Shown here one piece after another: positions 1 through 8,175 of a DNA stretch of 64,000 bases (position 1 is its first letter; each line of letters begins with the position of its first letter). The stretch covers positions 1,123,212 through 1,187,211 of the forward strand of contig NZ_DAQC01000001.1 in assembly GCF_002502735.1 (NCBI RefSeq). The letters are read 5' to 3'. Made by a program: the position numbers and the translations under genes. Below the pieces are notes generated by a model that ran no database searches, was not told the origin of the DNA, and worked only from the letters and a program-made list of their open reading frames with translations. This stretch comes from Methanoregula sp. UBA64 (GTDB lineage: Archaea > Halobacteriota > Methanomicrobia > Methanomicrobiales > Methanospirillaceae).

Positions 1-26
1 TCATCGACCACAAGAATCGTGTACAT
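1..26 (-). CDS. Response regulator receiver protein, N-terminal fragment (runs off the left edge)
   Basis: Only the first eight codons lie in the window. They read MYTILVVD and continue into an Asp codon cut by the edge. This hydrophobic strand followed by an acidic pair is the usual opening of a CheY-like receiver domain. The ATG lies 2 nt after the stop codon of the roadblock gene on the same strand, so the two are probably one transcript. A receiver paired with a roadblock protein suggests a small signalling unit. What follows the receiver domain cannot be seen. Confidence 0.6.
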
Positions 27-28
27 CG

Positions 29-388
29 TTACATCACCTCCCCGATCTCTGCAGCAACGGCGCAGATACGCGAAGCCACATCATCTTTCTGTGCAGTACC
101 GTTAAGGACTGCTGCGATAAGAAAATGCGCCCCGGCACCCATGACCAGCAGGGACGACCCGGCCGCCTGAATGGTAATGGAAGACGGGTCTTCCATATCC
201 AGAAGGTGCCCGGCAGATTCTGCAGATGCAAAAAGGGTAGCAGAGAGCGCTCCGAACCAGGGTTCGTTTAAATTCCGGTTAAAATATTTTCCCTGGATAA
301 TACCGTCCCGTGAAACTAATGCGCAATCCGTCACACCATCAATGACCCGTATCTTTTCAATAAATGCTGCACGTTTATCCGCACACAT
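29..388 (-). CDS. Roadblock/LC7 domain protein
   Basis: This 119-residue protein is about the length of a single roadblock/LC7 (longin-like) domain. It opens with an amphipathic helix, then a V-x-D-C-A-L-V-S-R-D-G strand-turn typical of the family. It ends with a helix (VASRICAVAAEIGEV) like that of MglB-type proteins. Family members dimerise and regulate small GTPases or act as signalling scaffolds. No GTPase is visible here, but a receiver-domain gene starts 2 nt downstream. A TATA-like element lies about 60 nt upstream of the start. The family call is firm; the partner is unknown. Confidence 0.75.
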   Translation of the reverse strand: MCADKRAAFIEKIRVIDGVTDCALVSRDGIIQGKYFNRNLNEPWFGALSATLFASAESAGHLLDMEDPSSITIQAAGSSLLVMGAGAHFLIAAVLNGTAQKDDVASRICAVAAEIGEVM

Positions 389-852
389 CTCTCAAGGGCT
401 CCCGGTGTTTCCCTGTCTGCACTCAATCATAATTCAAAATAACACCATATATACATATCCTTTTTTTAATTTTTTTTGAGAATTTACCGGTGAGATCTGC
501 CGGGAATGGCAAAAAATATCAAAATACCGGATTGCGGCAAATGGTTTTTGAGAGTTTTTACGGATGCAGGCGGGATTCCCGGGATCACTCCGACAGGGAT
601 TTTTTACCAGAGGAACCTGCCTCAAGCAGGAACCGCAGGAATATACCGGTTACGCCGGCCGGCCTTTCTCACATTCGTTGAAATACCCGGCCTCCGGATC
701 GTAAAGGTGATCCCACGCAATCAATCGTACTTGTAAAACCCCACACGAGCAAACCCGGCTCATCAAGACCAGGAACGTCCATAAGACCGGGCAGCTGTTC
801 CCAGCCAAAAACAAGAAAGGTAGATATGGAATATCTGCGAATAGTAGAGAGC
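389..852. other. Intergenic region, no convincing gene
   Basis: These 464 bp lie between the roadblock gene and tRNA-Pro. They hold the minus-strand TATA element near 450 and two T-runs at 461-478. Short open frames occur (for example 506-736 plus), but none has a ribosome-binding site, a recognisable motif or typical codon use. I see nothing else that can be supported. Confidence 0.5.
445..458 (-). promoter_or_regulatory. TATA box for the roadblock/response-regulator pair
   Basis: On the minus strand this reads ATATGTATATATGG, an AT-rich core of the archaeal TATA type in an otherwise GC-rich neighbourhood. Transcription would begin about 25 nt further on, leaving a leader of roughly 35-40 nt before the roadblock ATG. 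Confidence 0.45.
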
Positions 853-926
853 GGGGCCATAGGGTAGCCTGGCCATCCTAGGAGACTGGGGGTCTTCTGA
901 CTCGCGTTCAAATCGCGATGGCCCCA
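853..926 (+). tRNA. tRNA-Pro (anticodon GGG)
   Basis: Acceptor arms GGGGCCA (853-859) and TGGCCCC (919-925) pair fully and are followed by discriminator A926. The T arm is TCGCG-TTCAAAT-CGCGA (902-918). The anticodon arm GGAGA-CTGGGGG-TCTTC has a seven-base loop with GGG at the anticodon position. No CCA is encoded. A DUF89 gene starts 33 nt downstream on the same strand and may share the transcript. Confidence 0.93.
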
Positions 927-959
927 TTCGTATCGTTGTTTTTTTTGGTGACTTGTGCC

Positions 960-1814
960 GTGAAGATTACGGAAACATGTATCGACTGCCTCATCTCCCG
1001 GGTCGGGATGGAGTGCGGCCTTGTCGGGGCGGACCCGGAAACGACCCGCCGGGTCTCGTCAGCCTGCCGCTCGTACCTGGTATCCATCAAGGACCAGCCC
1101 CTCACCCACCCGCAGATCGCAAGCCTCGTTCACAACCATGCCTACCAGCTGCTCTCTGCGTCCGATCCATTCCGTGCTCTCAAAAAACAGGGAAATGCAG
1201 AAGCCTTATCGGTCTGCAAAGAAGTCAGGCCCACCCTTAAAACGTTCCGGGACTTCGTGCTTGCCTCGGTGATCGGTAATACCTTCGATTACGGTGTCAA
1301 GGGCCACACGGTCACGGATAACTTCTCCGCTTTTTTCAAAGATGAATTTGTAAAAGGATTAGCCATCGACGATACCGACCGGATCTTTCCCCTTGCAAAA
1401 AAGGTGGTCTACTTAAGCGACAACTGCGGGGAGATCGTCCTTGACCGGGCCCTGATCCAGTACCTCAAACACGGGGGCGCACAGATCACGCTCGCGGTAA
1501 AAGCCCTGCCGGCGCTCAACGATGCAACCCTTGAAGATGCGCGGGAACTCGGTCTCGACCGGATCGTGGACTGCCTTACCACCAACAGCACAAAAGCGGA
1601 GATCGGTCTTTGTCTGGAAGAAGCCCCGCCGGAACTTACCCGTGCGATCAAAGACTGCACCCTCATTATCGCCAAAGGTATGGCAAATTTTGAATCCCTT
1701 TTCGAGCGTGACGATCTCCCCCCCGTTGCATTCCTGATGGCTGCAAAATGCAAACCTGTTGCAGAGATGGTCCAGGTCCCGGTCGGCGCAAAAGTTGCAC
1801 TCTTAAAAATGTGA
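960..1814 (+). CDS. DUF89 family protein (metal-dependent phosphatase-like)
   Basis: The protein is 284 residues from a GTG start at 960. An upstream ATG at 918 lies inside the tRNA-Pro gene and is rejected; a GGTGA ribosome-binding site at 947-951 fits the GTG. The N-terminus has the family's C-x2-C pair (Cys7, Cys10). The LSDNCGEIVLD stretch around residues 152-162 carries the Asp/Asn metal ligands of DUF89, and KGMANFES lies further on. Characterised DUF89/ARMT1 relatives are Mg/Mn-dependent enzymes that remove phosphate from damaged or over-reactive sugar phosphates and nucleotides. The archaeal substrate is not known. The gene is next to tRNA-Pro and is probably co-transcribed with it. 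Confidence 0.8.
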   Translation: MKITETCIDCLISRVGMECGLVGADPETTRRVSSACRSYLVSIKDQPLTHPQIASLVHNHAYQLLSASDPFRALKKQGNAEALSVCKEVRPTLKTFRDFVLASVIGNTFDYGVKGHTVTDNFSAFFKDEFVKGLAIDDTDRIFPLAKKVVYLSDNCGEIVLDRALIQYLKHGGAQITLAVKALPALNDATLEDARELGLDRIVDCLTTNSTKAEIGLCLEEAPPELTRAIKDCTLIIAKGMANFESLFERDDLPPVAFLMAAKCKPVAEMVQVPVGAKVALLKM

Positions 1815-1870
1815 TCGTCGGGGAAAAAAGCGTTCCATAGGAATTTAACTGCCCGGGCCCATCACTATTT

Positions 1871-2329
1871 ATGGTACTGCTTGAAGGAATGGCACTGGGA
1901 TGGCTCCTGATTGTCCTTGGGGCCGTCCTGCTCCTGGTCGAAGTCCACAGCCCGGGTTTTTTTGCCACCGTCCCTGCAACCGTGCTGATCATCATCGGCA
2001 TCCTCCTCCTCCTGGGAATTGATATCTTCAACTCGGGGTGGGGCGTTATCGTCGGCGTTGTTGCAGCCCTCTGCGCCGCCGGGGTCACGGTGTGGATGTA
2101 CAGCAGGATTAATCCCGAGGGGACCCCGACTACTATCAGCCGGGACTCGCTCATCGGAAAAGAAGGGATGGTCATTGCCGATGTCGACGCGACAACGATC
2201 AAAGGCAAGGTCAGGATCGGTACAACGGAATGGAGTGCCCACTCCACCGGCCTGATTATTCCTGTCGGGAGAAAAGTTCGGGTTGTCGATTCCGAGGGCG
2301 TCCATATTGTTGTCGAGGGGGTGGACTAA
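1871..2329 (+). CDS. NfeD-like membrane protein
   Basis: This is a 152-residue short-form NfeD protein. It has two to three hydrophobic segments (roughly residues 8-28, 30-50 and 55-75), then a soluble OB-fold-like C-terminal domain (about 85-150) with IGKEGMV and GRKVRVV strands. The clp-protease half of long NfeD proteins is absent. NfeD proteins are nearly always encoded with an SPFH/stomatin protein and are thought to act in membrane microdomains. Here the SPFH gene starts 3 nt after the stop, confirming the pairing. Confidence 0.88.
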   Translation: MVLLEGMALGWLLIVLGAVLLLVEVHSPGFFATVPATVLIIIGILLLLGIDIFNSGWGVIVGVVAALCAAGVTVWMYSRINPEGTPTTISRDSLIGKEGMVIADVDATTIKGKVRIGTTEWSAHSTGLIIPVGRKVRVVDSEGVHIVVEGVD

Positions 2330-2332
2330 GCC

Positions 2333-3436
2333 ATGGCATTCATCGAAACGTTACTTACCATATTTTTGATCCTTGTCATCGTCATCATCTTTGCAAAAGG
2401 TGTCGTGATCATCCAGCCGTACGAGCAGGGTCTCCAGATCCGGCTCGGGAAATATATCGGGCGCATGAACCCGGGGTTCCGCTGGATCGTCCCGTTCGTG
2501 AGCGACGTGACAAAACTCGATCTGCGGACGCAGGTCGTGGATGTCCCCAGCCAGGAAGTGATCACCAAAGACAATTCGCCGACAAATGTGGATGCGATTG
2601 TCTACGTGCGGGTGATCGATCCCGAGAAAGCCTACTTCGAGGTCTCCAATTACCGGATGGCGACCGTTGCGCTTGCGCAGACCAGCCTCCGTGGCATCAT
2701 CGGGGACATGGAGCTCGACGAGGTTCTCTACAACCGGGATGTCATCAATACAAAACTCCGGGACATCCTCGACCGTGAGACCGACCAGTGGGGAGTCAAG
2801 GTCGAGCGGGTGGAGATAAAGGAAGTGGACCCGGTCGAGGCCGTCAAGAACGCAATGACCGAACAGACCGCAGCAGAGCGGGCACGGCGTGCGGCAATCC
2901 TCCGGGCCGATGGGGAGAAGCGTTCCGCGATCCTCAAGGCAGAGGGCCTGCGGCAGAGCATGATCCTCGAAGCGGAAGGAGAACGCCAGAGCAAGGTGCT
3001 CCGGGCCGAAGGGGAACGCCTGTCAAGGATCCTCCAGGCGCAGGGCGAGGCTCAGGGCCTGCGCATCCTCTCGGTGGGTGCGGCGCCGCTCGACAAGCGT
3101 GCGATCACCGTGCTCTCGCTCGATGCGTTGAAGACCATGGCAAACGGTCAGGCGACCAAGATCATCTTCCCCTTCGAGATCTCCCAGCTGATCCGTCAGG
3201 GTGCTAAGTTCCTCGGGGCCGATGAAGAGACTGTCGACGATATTGCGGGCAGGCCGGTCATGGACGAGAGCATCCTTGGCGACATTCCTAAGCGGGAGGC
3301 AGTCGATGCAATCCTCAAGGAGATCCAGGACGCAGTTCCCAAGGTCTCCGAGGAGGAGCTCAAGGATACGAGCAAGCGCCGGTTGCCGGTGAATAAAGAT
3401 GGCGACAGCGAGCCGGTATCACCAGCCAGGGAATAA
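2333..3436 (+). CDS. SPFH/Band 7 (stomatin/prohibitin-like) protein
   Basis: The 367-residue protein has one N-terminal membrane anchor (about 5-24) and an SPFH domain (about 25-190, with IQPYEQGLQIRLGKY near its start). A long charged coiled-coil follows, made of repeated A-E-G-x-R/K units (about 185-245), and then a polar tail. Family members oligomerise on the inner face of the membrane and organise microdomains or assist membrane proteases. It is the second gene of the nfeD-SPFH pair. An S2P-like membrane protease gene lies on the opposite strand just beyond, but no functional link is shown. Confidence 0.9.
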   Translation: MAFIETLLTIFLILVIVIIFAKGVVIIQPYEQGLQIRLGKYIGRMNPGFRWIVPFVSDVTKLDLRTQVVDVPSQEVITKDNSPTNVDAIVYVRVIDPEKAYFEVSNYRMATVALAQTSLRGIIGDMELDEVLYNRDVINTKLRDILDRETDQWGVKVERVEIKEVDPVEAVKNAMTEQTAAERARRAAILRADGEKRSAILKAEGLRQSMILEAEGERQSKVLRAEGERLSRILQAQGEAQGLRILSVGAAPLDKRAITVLSLDALKTMANGQATKIIFPFEISQLIRQGAKFLGADEETVDDIAGRPVMDESILGDIPKREAVDAILKEIQDAVPKVSEEELKDTSKRRLPVNKDGDSEPVSPARE

Positions 3437-3856
3437 TTCCTTTTTCCCGGATGTGGCTGAGGTCTCGTCCGGTACTTTTTTTCGCGAACAAAAAACAAAT
3501 TCTAAAATTTTTTAGCCGAAAAAAATACCGATCCGGACGATTCGGTTTTTTTAAGCAATAGTGCCGAGAAAATCACGTCAGAAAAAGAAAAATATTGTCG
3601 GTTGTACATCCGATAATCGCCTAATTATCCGAATATCGGTAAGGTAACTTACCCACACTTTTCGGGCAAAAAATCGCAGTACTTTTTTGTTCGAATCTTT
3701 TTTAATGATACATCTGCCCGTTATCAGACATTATCTGAACTAATGAACGAATGGGGATGATGATACTACGGCTCATGATCACACACGACGGCAGCGAAAG
3801 CTATCGCCAGACACACCCTGCAGTAAAAAATCGGAAAGGTTCTGCCCGGCAGCCGC
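3437..3856. other. Convergent intergenic region with hairpins
   Basis: These 420 bp separate the SPFH gene from the oppositely oriented protease gene. They hold several T-runs, the hairpin at 3527-3546, and two short inverted repeats: CCGATA/TATCGG at 3610-3639 and GGTAAG/CTTACC at 3638-3653. A 42-codon frame starting near 3757 overlaps the end of the protease gene and has no support as a gene. Confidence 0.45.
3527..3552 (+). terminator. Hairpin plus T-run after the SPFH gene
   Basis: ACCGA (3527-3531) pairs with TCGGT (3542-3546), and seven T residues follow (3546-3552). An earlier T-run at 3476-3482 may also end transcripts. The position, 90 nt after the SPFH stop, suits a terminator. Confidence 0.4.
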
Positions 3857-5152
3857 TCACATATGCAGCAAATACGGCAGCATGATAAGCGAGATCAGGA
3901 CAACGATCATCACGTAGCTGACCGCCCCGACCACATAGCTCGAATACTTAATGAGCCCGCGCCGGTCGAGGAGCCGGTCGACTCCTTCCTTGAAGATATA
4001 CCCGCCGTCCAGCGGGACCATCGGGATCGCATTGAAGATCCCCACGTTGATGTTGATCCAAGCGCACCAGAAGAGGATGTGGATCGCATCCCAGAACCCG
4101 GCAAACGGCGCCTGGTAATAGGACGTATCGGGCGTATCGAACGCTAAGATGCGCAGGTACTGGGCAGCATCCCCACTCGCAAAGGGCACGATCAGAAACT
4201 CAAAGAACCCGACCGGTGAAAGCATCGACCCTACCGCAGACTTGACAGCAGTACCGTCATAGTACTGGACTCCCATGAAACCGCTCGTCTGGTTATTGCC
4301 ATATTCCTTTGGCCATGCAGCAAGCGTGATCGTATAATCGGCTGCGGTCCCGTCCTTTACCGTGGAGAGCTTCACCGTATCCCCGGGTTTTGTTGTATTG
4401 AGGATCGCAGAGACATCCGCCCGGCTCTCCACCGGGATCCCGTTGATCGCGGTTACTACCGACCCCTGCGCCACGCTCGCGTTATCGGCCGGGTAGCCCT
4501 TGTAGATCCCGTGGACTGCCGGCTGCGTGGCCGGCACCACCATACCGAACATGAGGATGATCAGCACAAAACAGGTAAACCCCACGACAAGGTTGTTCGT
4601 GATCCCGGCGCCGAACATCCGCATCTTGGGCATGCCTTTTTTCTGTTCGAGCTCCTCGTCATCCGGCTCAACAAAGAACCCGATGGGAATAACGGCAAGG
4701 AGCACGCCCATGCCCCTGACCTTGATATTTTCCACCCGGCAGAGGATTGCATGCCCGAATTCGTGGATCACAATGGTTAAGAAAAATGCAAACCAGACCG
4801 CAAATGTCGAGGGAACATACTCGTTGATCCCGGGGAGCAGAAGAATGTTCTGCGGCTCGTAGATCCCGGTCGGCTCCGGTTTGATCATGAGGGTATACCG
4901 GATCGACAAAAAGAGCATAACGGTGATAAAAACGGAGACAATGATAACCGCAATGACACCGACCGTTCCGTAGATCCTGAAAAACGTGCGGAACCGGGTA
5001 AACTTATCGAAGAACGCAACCCTGTGGGTCTTGATCGCCATGATCGGGCCGTAAAAAACAATATGGTCGGCCCAGAGGTTTCGCGAATGAATAATATACG
5101 CGACAATGGCGTACAGTGCCACCAGGGCAACGAGGATCAGGATCCAGTCCAT
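3857..5152 (-). CDS. M50 family site-2-protease-like membrane metallopeptidase with PDZ domain
   Basis: This 431-residue polytopic membrane protein has the zinc motif HEFGH at 130-134 inside a hydrophobic segment. The second active-site motif, N-x2-P-x3-LDGG, lies at about 374-384. A PDZ-like domain lies between them (about 212-282, with V-x-AINGIPVES). Hydrophobic segments are also seen at 1-20, 62-85, 185-210, 310-325 and 400-430. M50 enzymes cut transmembrane segments of substrates in the membrane. The substrate here is unknown, and no anti-sigma-like partner is nearby. A TATA box (TATATAAA on the minus strand) lies at 5194-5201. Confidence 0.9.
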   Translation of the reverse strand: MDWILILVALVALYAIVAYIIHSRNLWADHIVFYGPIMAIKTHRVAFFDKFTRFRTFFRIYGTVGVIAVIIVSVFITVMLFLSIRYTLMIKPEPTGIYEPQNILLLPGINEYVPSTFAVWFAFFLTIVIHEFGHAILCRVENIKVRGMGVLLAVIPIGFFVEPDDEELEQKKGMPKMRMFGAGITNNLVVGFTCFVLIILMFGMVVPATQPAVHGIYKGYPADNASVAQGSVVTAINGIPVESRADVSAILNTTKPGDTVKLSTVKDGTAADYTITLAAWPKEYGNNQTSGFMGVQYYDGTAVKSAVGSMLSPVGFFEFLIVPFASGDAAQYLRILAFDTPDTSYYQAPFAGFWDAIHILFWCAWININVGIFNAIPMVPLDGGYIFKEGVDRLLDRRGLIKYSSYVVGAVSYVMIVVLISLIMLPYLLHM

Positions 5153-5193
5153 CCATATCTTTTGGCATGGGGAACCTGATAAAGGAATGGAGG

Positions 5194-5201
5194 TTTATAT
5201 A
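5194..5201 (-). promoter_or_regulatory. TATA box for the M50 peptidase gene
   Basis: TATATAAA is read on the minus strand, about 42 nt before the ATG at 5152. It implies a short leader of roughly 15-20 nt. Confidence 0.55.
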
Positions 5202-5229
5202 CGAGGAGAAAAACGCCGCAACAAAAATT

Positions 5230-5871
5230 TTAAAAAAATGCCGCAAGGCTGCTCTGGGATTTTTTCCCGAGCAGGGCGCTGACCGTCTTCCAGCTTTTCC
5301 GGGCTATAGGCGGGGGAACGCGGTGCTCGTCGATATATGCGGAGAGGTACGCGATGGTAACCGGGTCGGACGGGTACCCGCTCCCGATATCGCCATACTT
5401 TTCCTTGAGTTTTTCAATCTCCCGGTCCCGGGTGACTTTCGCGATGATGCTTGCTGCGGATACGATTGGGTAGGTATCATCCGCGTGGTGCTCGGATACG
5501 ATCTCGCAGGGGGTCGCAAGGTGGCTCTTTACGGTCTCTGCATACCGGAGCGGGTTGACATCGCAGGCATCGACATACGCGGTTTTGGGATGCGCTTTCT
5601 CGATCACCTGCGCATGCGCCCGGGCAACGATGGCATTCATCGTCATCTCGCGTCGGATACGGTCAATCTCTTCAGACGGGAGGATGACAACAGCGGTCCT
5701 GCACCGCTTTTTTATAAGAGGAAAGAGCCGTTCCCGCTCGGCCGGTGAGAGGGTTTTGGAATCCTTTACCCCGAGGTCGTCAAAGACAGCGGCGGAACGA
5801 ACAGCCACTCCCGCAACCACCATCGGCCCCAGCACCGATCCTTTTCCCGCTTCGTCGACCCCGCAGATCAC
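5230..5871 (-). CDS. rnhB: Ribonuclease HII
   Basis: The 213-residue protein is the usual length for archaeal RNase HII. It opens with CGVDEAGKGSVLGPMV, the family's first active-site block (Asp5-Glu6). Later blocks include YVDACDVNP (catalytic Asp near 102) and VSAASIIAKVTRDREI. The enzyme cuts the RNA strand of RNA-DNA hybrids and single ribonucleotides in DNA. It lies upstream of the M50 gene on the same strand and divergently from trkA. Confidence 0.95.
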   Translation of the reverse strand: MICGVDEAGKGSVLGPMVVAGVAVRSAAVFDDLGVKDSKTLSPAERERLFPLIKKRCRTAVVILPSEEIDRIRREMTMNAIVARAHAQVIEKAHPKTAYVDACDVNPLRYAETVKSHLATPCEIVSEHHADDTYPIVSAASIIAKVTRDREIEKLKEKYGDIGSGYPSDPVTIAYLSAYIDEHRVPPPIARKSWKTVSALLGKKSQSSLAAFF

Positions 5872-5928
5872 GGTACCTAAGGTCTGTTGCGCAAATTATT
5901 TCAATGGCGATGATGGTAACCGGTAGTC

Positions 5929-6597
5929 ATGTATATTATCATCGTGGGGCTCGGCGGCATCGGACGCAGCCTTGTCAGGCAGGCGGTCGAACACGGCAAC
6001 AACGTCGTCGTGATCGACCATGAAGAAGCCCGGTGCAGTGAGATCCTGGAGCACTACGATATCCTTGCGATCACCGGTAATGCCACGGACAAGTCCACGC
6101 TTGAGGAGGCCGGCATTGACCGGACCGATGCGTTTGTCGCAACAACGAGCGACGATGCGGTCAACCTGATGACCTGCTGGCTTGCAAAACGGTTCCACGT
6201 CCCTACGGTCGTTGCCATCGTCAACCAGTCAGCCCACTCAGAATTCTTTAAGGAAGTCGGGGTCAGGATCAGCGAGAACCCGGACGACCTCGTGGCATCG
6301 CGGCTCTACTACTGGACCGAGAACCCGCAGCTCCAGCAGCTCGCCTCGATCCCCGGCGGCAGCATCTTCGAGATCGTGGCAGAAGAGGGCGCACCGATCG
6401 TGGGCCACGAGATCCATGAACTCAAAGTGAAAGACTTCGTTTTCATCGCCATCCGGAGAACCGGCGGCGGGCTCATTATCCCGAGCGGGAATGTCCGGAT
6501 CCAGGCCGGGGATACCTTCACGGTCTTTACCAAGAAAGAGGCCGAGGACGACTGCCTGCGGCTCTTAAACAAACAGTTAAAAAAATCAACGGAGTGA
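5929..6597 (+). CDS. trkA: TrkA-type potassium-transport regulatory protein
   Basis: The 222-residue protein has an N-terminal Rossmann fold (MYIIIVGLGGIGRSLV, with GxGxxG at about 7-12 and the acidic end of strand 2 in VVVIDHEE). A TrkA-C (RCK_C) domain follows at about 140-220. Such proteins bind NAD(H) or nucleotides at the cytoplasmic face of Trk/Ktr potassium channels and gate them. No membrane TrkH/TrkG partner is visible nearby, so the channel must be encoded elsewhere. The gene converges with the geranylgeranyl reductase gene, overlapping by 12 bp. Confidence 0.88.
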   Translation: MYIIIVGLGGIGRSLVRQAVEHGNNVVVIDHEEARCSEILEHYDILAITGNATDKSTLEEAGIDRTDAFVATTSDDAVNLMTCWLAKRFHVPTVVAIVNQSAHSEFFKEVGVRISENPDDLVASRLYYWTENPQLQQLASIPGGSIFEIVAEEGAPIVGHEIHELKVKDFVFIAIRRTGGGLIIPSGNVRIQAGDTFTVFTKKEAEDDCLRLLNKQLKKSTE

Positions 6598-7782
6598 GGC
6601 CGCAAGGGCCCCGAGCTCCACGAGCAGCTTCGGGTTGGCCTTCAGCAACTCTTTTATCAGCGAGAGTGTGGAGAACTCTTTTAAGTCCATCTTCGATACG
6701 GAGTGGATGATCGTGTTCATCTTCTCGTCGGACTGCTTGATCATGTACTCCTTGATGTGGTAGTTGCGCTCGATGGTCTTGCCCATCGGTGACGCACGCC
6801 ATGCCTTGTCGTAGGCCATGAGCGCCTTTTTCGAGGTGTCGCCCTTTGCAATGCAGGCTGCTGCGGTCTCGGCGGCGAGCTTGCCGGTAAACATTGAATT
6901 GTAAATACCGCCGCCCGTAAGCGGATCCACGACACGGGCCGCATCGCCGGCAAGCATCAGGCCGTCGGCAACCGTGCATTCCAGCGGCCGGCAGACCGAG
7001 ACGCCGCCGACAATGCTTTCGATGGTCTTGCCATGCGGGAACTTCTGCTTGACGAACTTGTCAAGATAGTCCTTTGCCCGGTGGCCCTTGCCGCTCTTCC
7101 GGCCGGAGATCCCGATACCCACATTTGCCGCCCGCCTGCCCTTGGGGAAGATCCAGAGGTAGCCTTCGGGGGCGACCTCGTTTCCGATATAGAAGATCGT
7201 TGCATGGGGGTTGATGTCGATATCGGTCATCACGTACTGGACCGAGCTCATGATCTCCCGGACCGGGACGGTCGTATCGATACCCGCCCACTTGGCAAAC
7301 TTGGACTCGATGCCATCGGCTGCTATTACGACCTCGGCATTGACCTTCTGGACATTGCCGCAGGATTCGAGCTGGGCGCCTTTGACCCGCCCGTTCGACA
7401 TCAGCGGGGCCGAGGCCCGGGTCTTGACAAAGACATCCGCACCGGCCTCTGCCGCCCGCCAGACCAGTTCCCGGTCAAAGACCTTGCGGTCGAGGATGTA
7501 CCCTACTTTTCCCCCGGCCATGGAGGATTCGAGCGTCATCTCAAAGCCGTCGGGTGCCACGACAACCGCCCCGGTCATCTCCGCAGAGATCCAGCGCGGG
7601 TCAGCGTCGATAAACTCGGCAAGGGCCTCTTTCCCGATTCCCTCCGCACAGCGGACCGGGGCACCGATTGCCGGGCGTTTCTCGACAAGGCAGACGGAGA
7701 GCCCTTTTTCTGCCGCGGTCTTTGCAGCGATGGCACCGGCCGGGCCGCCGCCGACGATCAGGATGTCGTATTTACTTTTCAT
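6586..7782 (-). CDS. Geranylgeranyl reductase family flavoprotein (archaeal lipid saturation)
   Basis: The protein is 398 residues when started at MKSKYDILIVGGGPAG (ATG at 7782). The longer open frame would run far into the ferredoxin gene. It has an N-terminal FAD-binding motif (GGGPAGAIAA) and a C-terminal FAD motif (LMLAGDAARVVDPLTGGG). The family reduces the double bonds of geranylgeranyl chains in archaeal ether lipids, taking electrons from a reduced carrier. The ATG overlaps the end of the upstream ferredoxin gene by 11 bp, so that ferredoxin is an obvious electron donor. I infer the lipid substrate from the family; other isoprenoids are possible. Confidence 0.88.
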   Translation of the reverse strand: MKSKYDILIVGGGPAGAIAAKTAAEKGLSVCLVEKRPAIGAPVRCAEGIGKEALAEFIDADPRWISAEMTGAVVVAPDGFEMTLESSMAGGKVGYILDRKVFDRELVWRAAEAGADVFVKTRASAPLMSNGRVKGAQLESCGNVQKVNAEVVIAADGIESKFAKWAGIDTTVPVREIMSSVQYVMTDIDINPHATIFYIGNEVAPEGYLWIFPKGRRAANVGIGISGRKSGKGHRAKDYLDKFVKQKFPHGKTIESIVGGVSVCRPLECTVADGLMLAGDAARVVDPLTGGGIYNSMFTGKLAAETAAACIAKGDTSKKALMAYDKAWRASPMGKTIERNYHIKEYMIKQSDEKMNTIIHSVSKMDLKEFSTLSLIKELLKANPKLLVELGALAASLR

Positions 7783-7948
7783 GCACGACCTCCAGCGCTC
7801 CCAGCGGACAGACCTTGGCGCAGATACCGCAGCCTGTACAGTTCTCCTCAACCGAAAGGTATGCGTCGATCAGTTCCAGTGCGCCTTCAGGGCAGACTGA
7901 TACACAGCATCCGCAATACCCGCAGATATCCCGGTGTACATTAAGCAT
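7772..7948 (-). CDS. 2[4Fe-4S] ferredoxin, likely electron donor to the adjacent reductase
   Basis: This 58-residue protein starts at MLNVHRDICGYCG. It holds two four-cysteine clusters: C-G-Y-C-G-C-C-x3-CP at the N-terminal half and C-x2-C-x2-C-x3-CP at the C-terminal half. That is the bacterial-type 2[4Fe-4S] pattern. The open frame extends 27 codons upstream, but that part has no motif. It is translationally coupled to the geranylgeranyl reductase (11-bp overlap). I infer that it passes electrons to the flavoprotein. Confidence 0.85.
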   Translation of the reverse strand: MLNVHRDICGYCGCCVSVCPEGALELIDAYLSVEENCTGCGICAKVCPLGALEVVHEK

Positions 7949-8014
7949 TGATCGAATATGTTGGAGGCCGGTTTCATTAATCTTTACGGCTTGTTCTCGG
8001 ATTGTCGGGTAACG

Positions 8015-8034
8015 GCCGGGTAAGTTCACCCGGC
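8015..8034. promoter_or_regulatory. Perfect hairpin in the ferredoxin/glnA divergent region
   Basis: GCCGGGT (8015-8021) and ACCCGGC (8028-8034) form a 7-bp perfect inverted repeat around a 6-nt loop. It lies upstream of the glnA TATA box, in the region divergent from the ferredoxin gene. It could be a regulator site or part of the ferredoxin leader. Confidence 0.4.
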
Positions 8035-8047
8035 ATGTTTGGAATCT

Positions 8048-8055
8048 TTTAAATA
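8048..8055 (+). promoter_or_regulatory. TATA box of glnA
   Basis: TTTAAATA is a near-consensus archaeal TATA box. Its expected transcription start, near 8075-8080, leaves a leader of about 100 nt before the glnA ATG. Confidence 0.65.
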
Positions 8056-8064
8056 CAATCGCTA

Positions 8065-8078
8065 GGAAATCTACTTCC
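8065..8078 (+). promoter_or_regulatory. NrpR-type nitrogen operator (GGAA-N6-TTCC)
   Basis: The site reads GGAA-ATCTAC-TTCC and extends to a 16-bp palindrome with flanking A and T. GGAA-N6-TTCC is the established operator of NrpR, which represses nitrogen-assimilation genes including glnA in Methanococcus. It lies just downstream of the TATA box, over the expected transcription start, which suits repression. No nrpR gene is seen in the window. Confidence 0.7.
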
Positions 8079-8175
8079 TGCTACTCTAAAGGCATCAGGT
8101 ACGGCACACACGGGTACACACCGTCCCTCCTCTCGCGTACATACCAGCCTGACGGGTACAATACAAGGTGACCAG

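Noticed and set aside
434..736. Short open frames between the roadblock gene and tRNA-Pro
   Set aside because: No ribosome-binding site, no motif and both strands open by chance; best read as non-coding.
918..959. ATG start of the DUF89 gene at 918
   Set aside because: It lies inside tRNA-Pro (853-926); the GTG at 960 with GGTGA upstream fits better.
3757..3885. 42-codon frame and C/D-box-like ATGATGA near 3757
   Set aside because: The frame overlaps the M50 gene end, and no D box (CTGA) follows at proper spacing.
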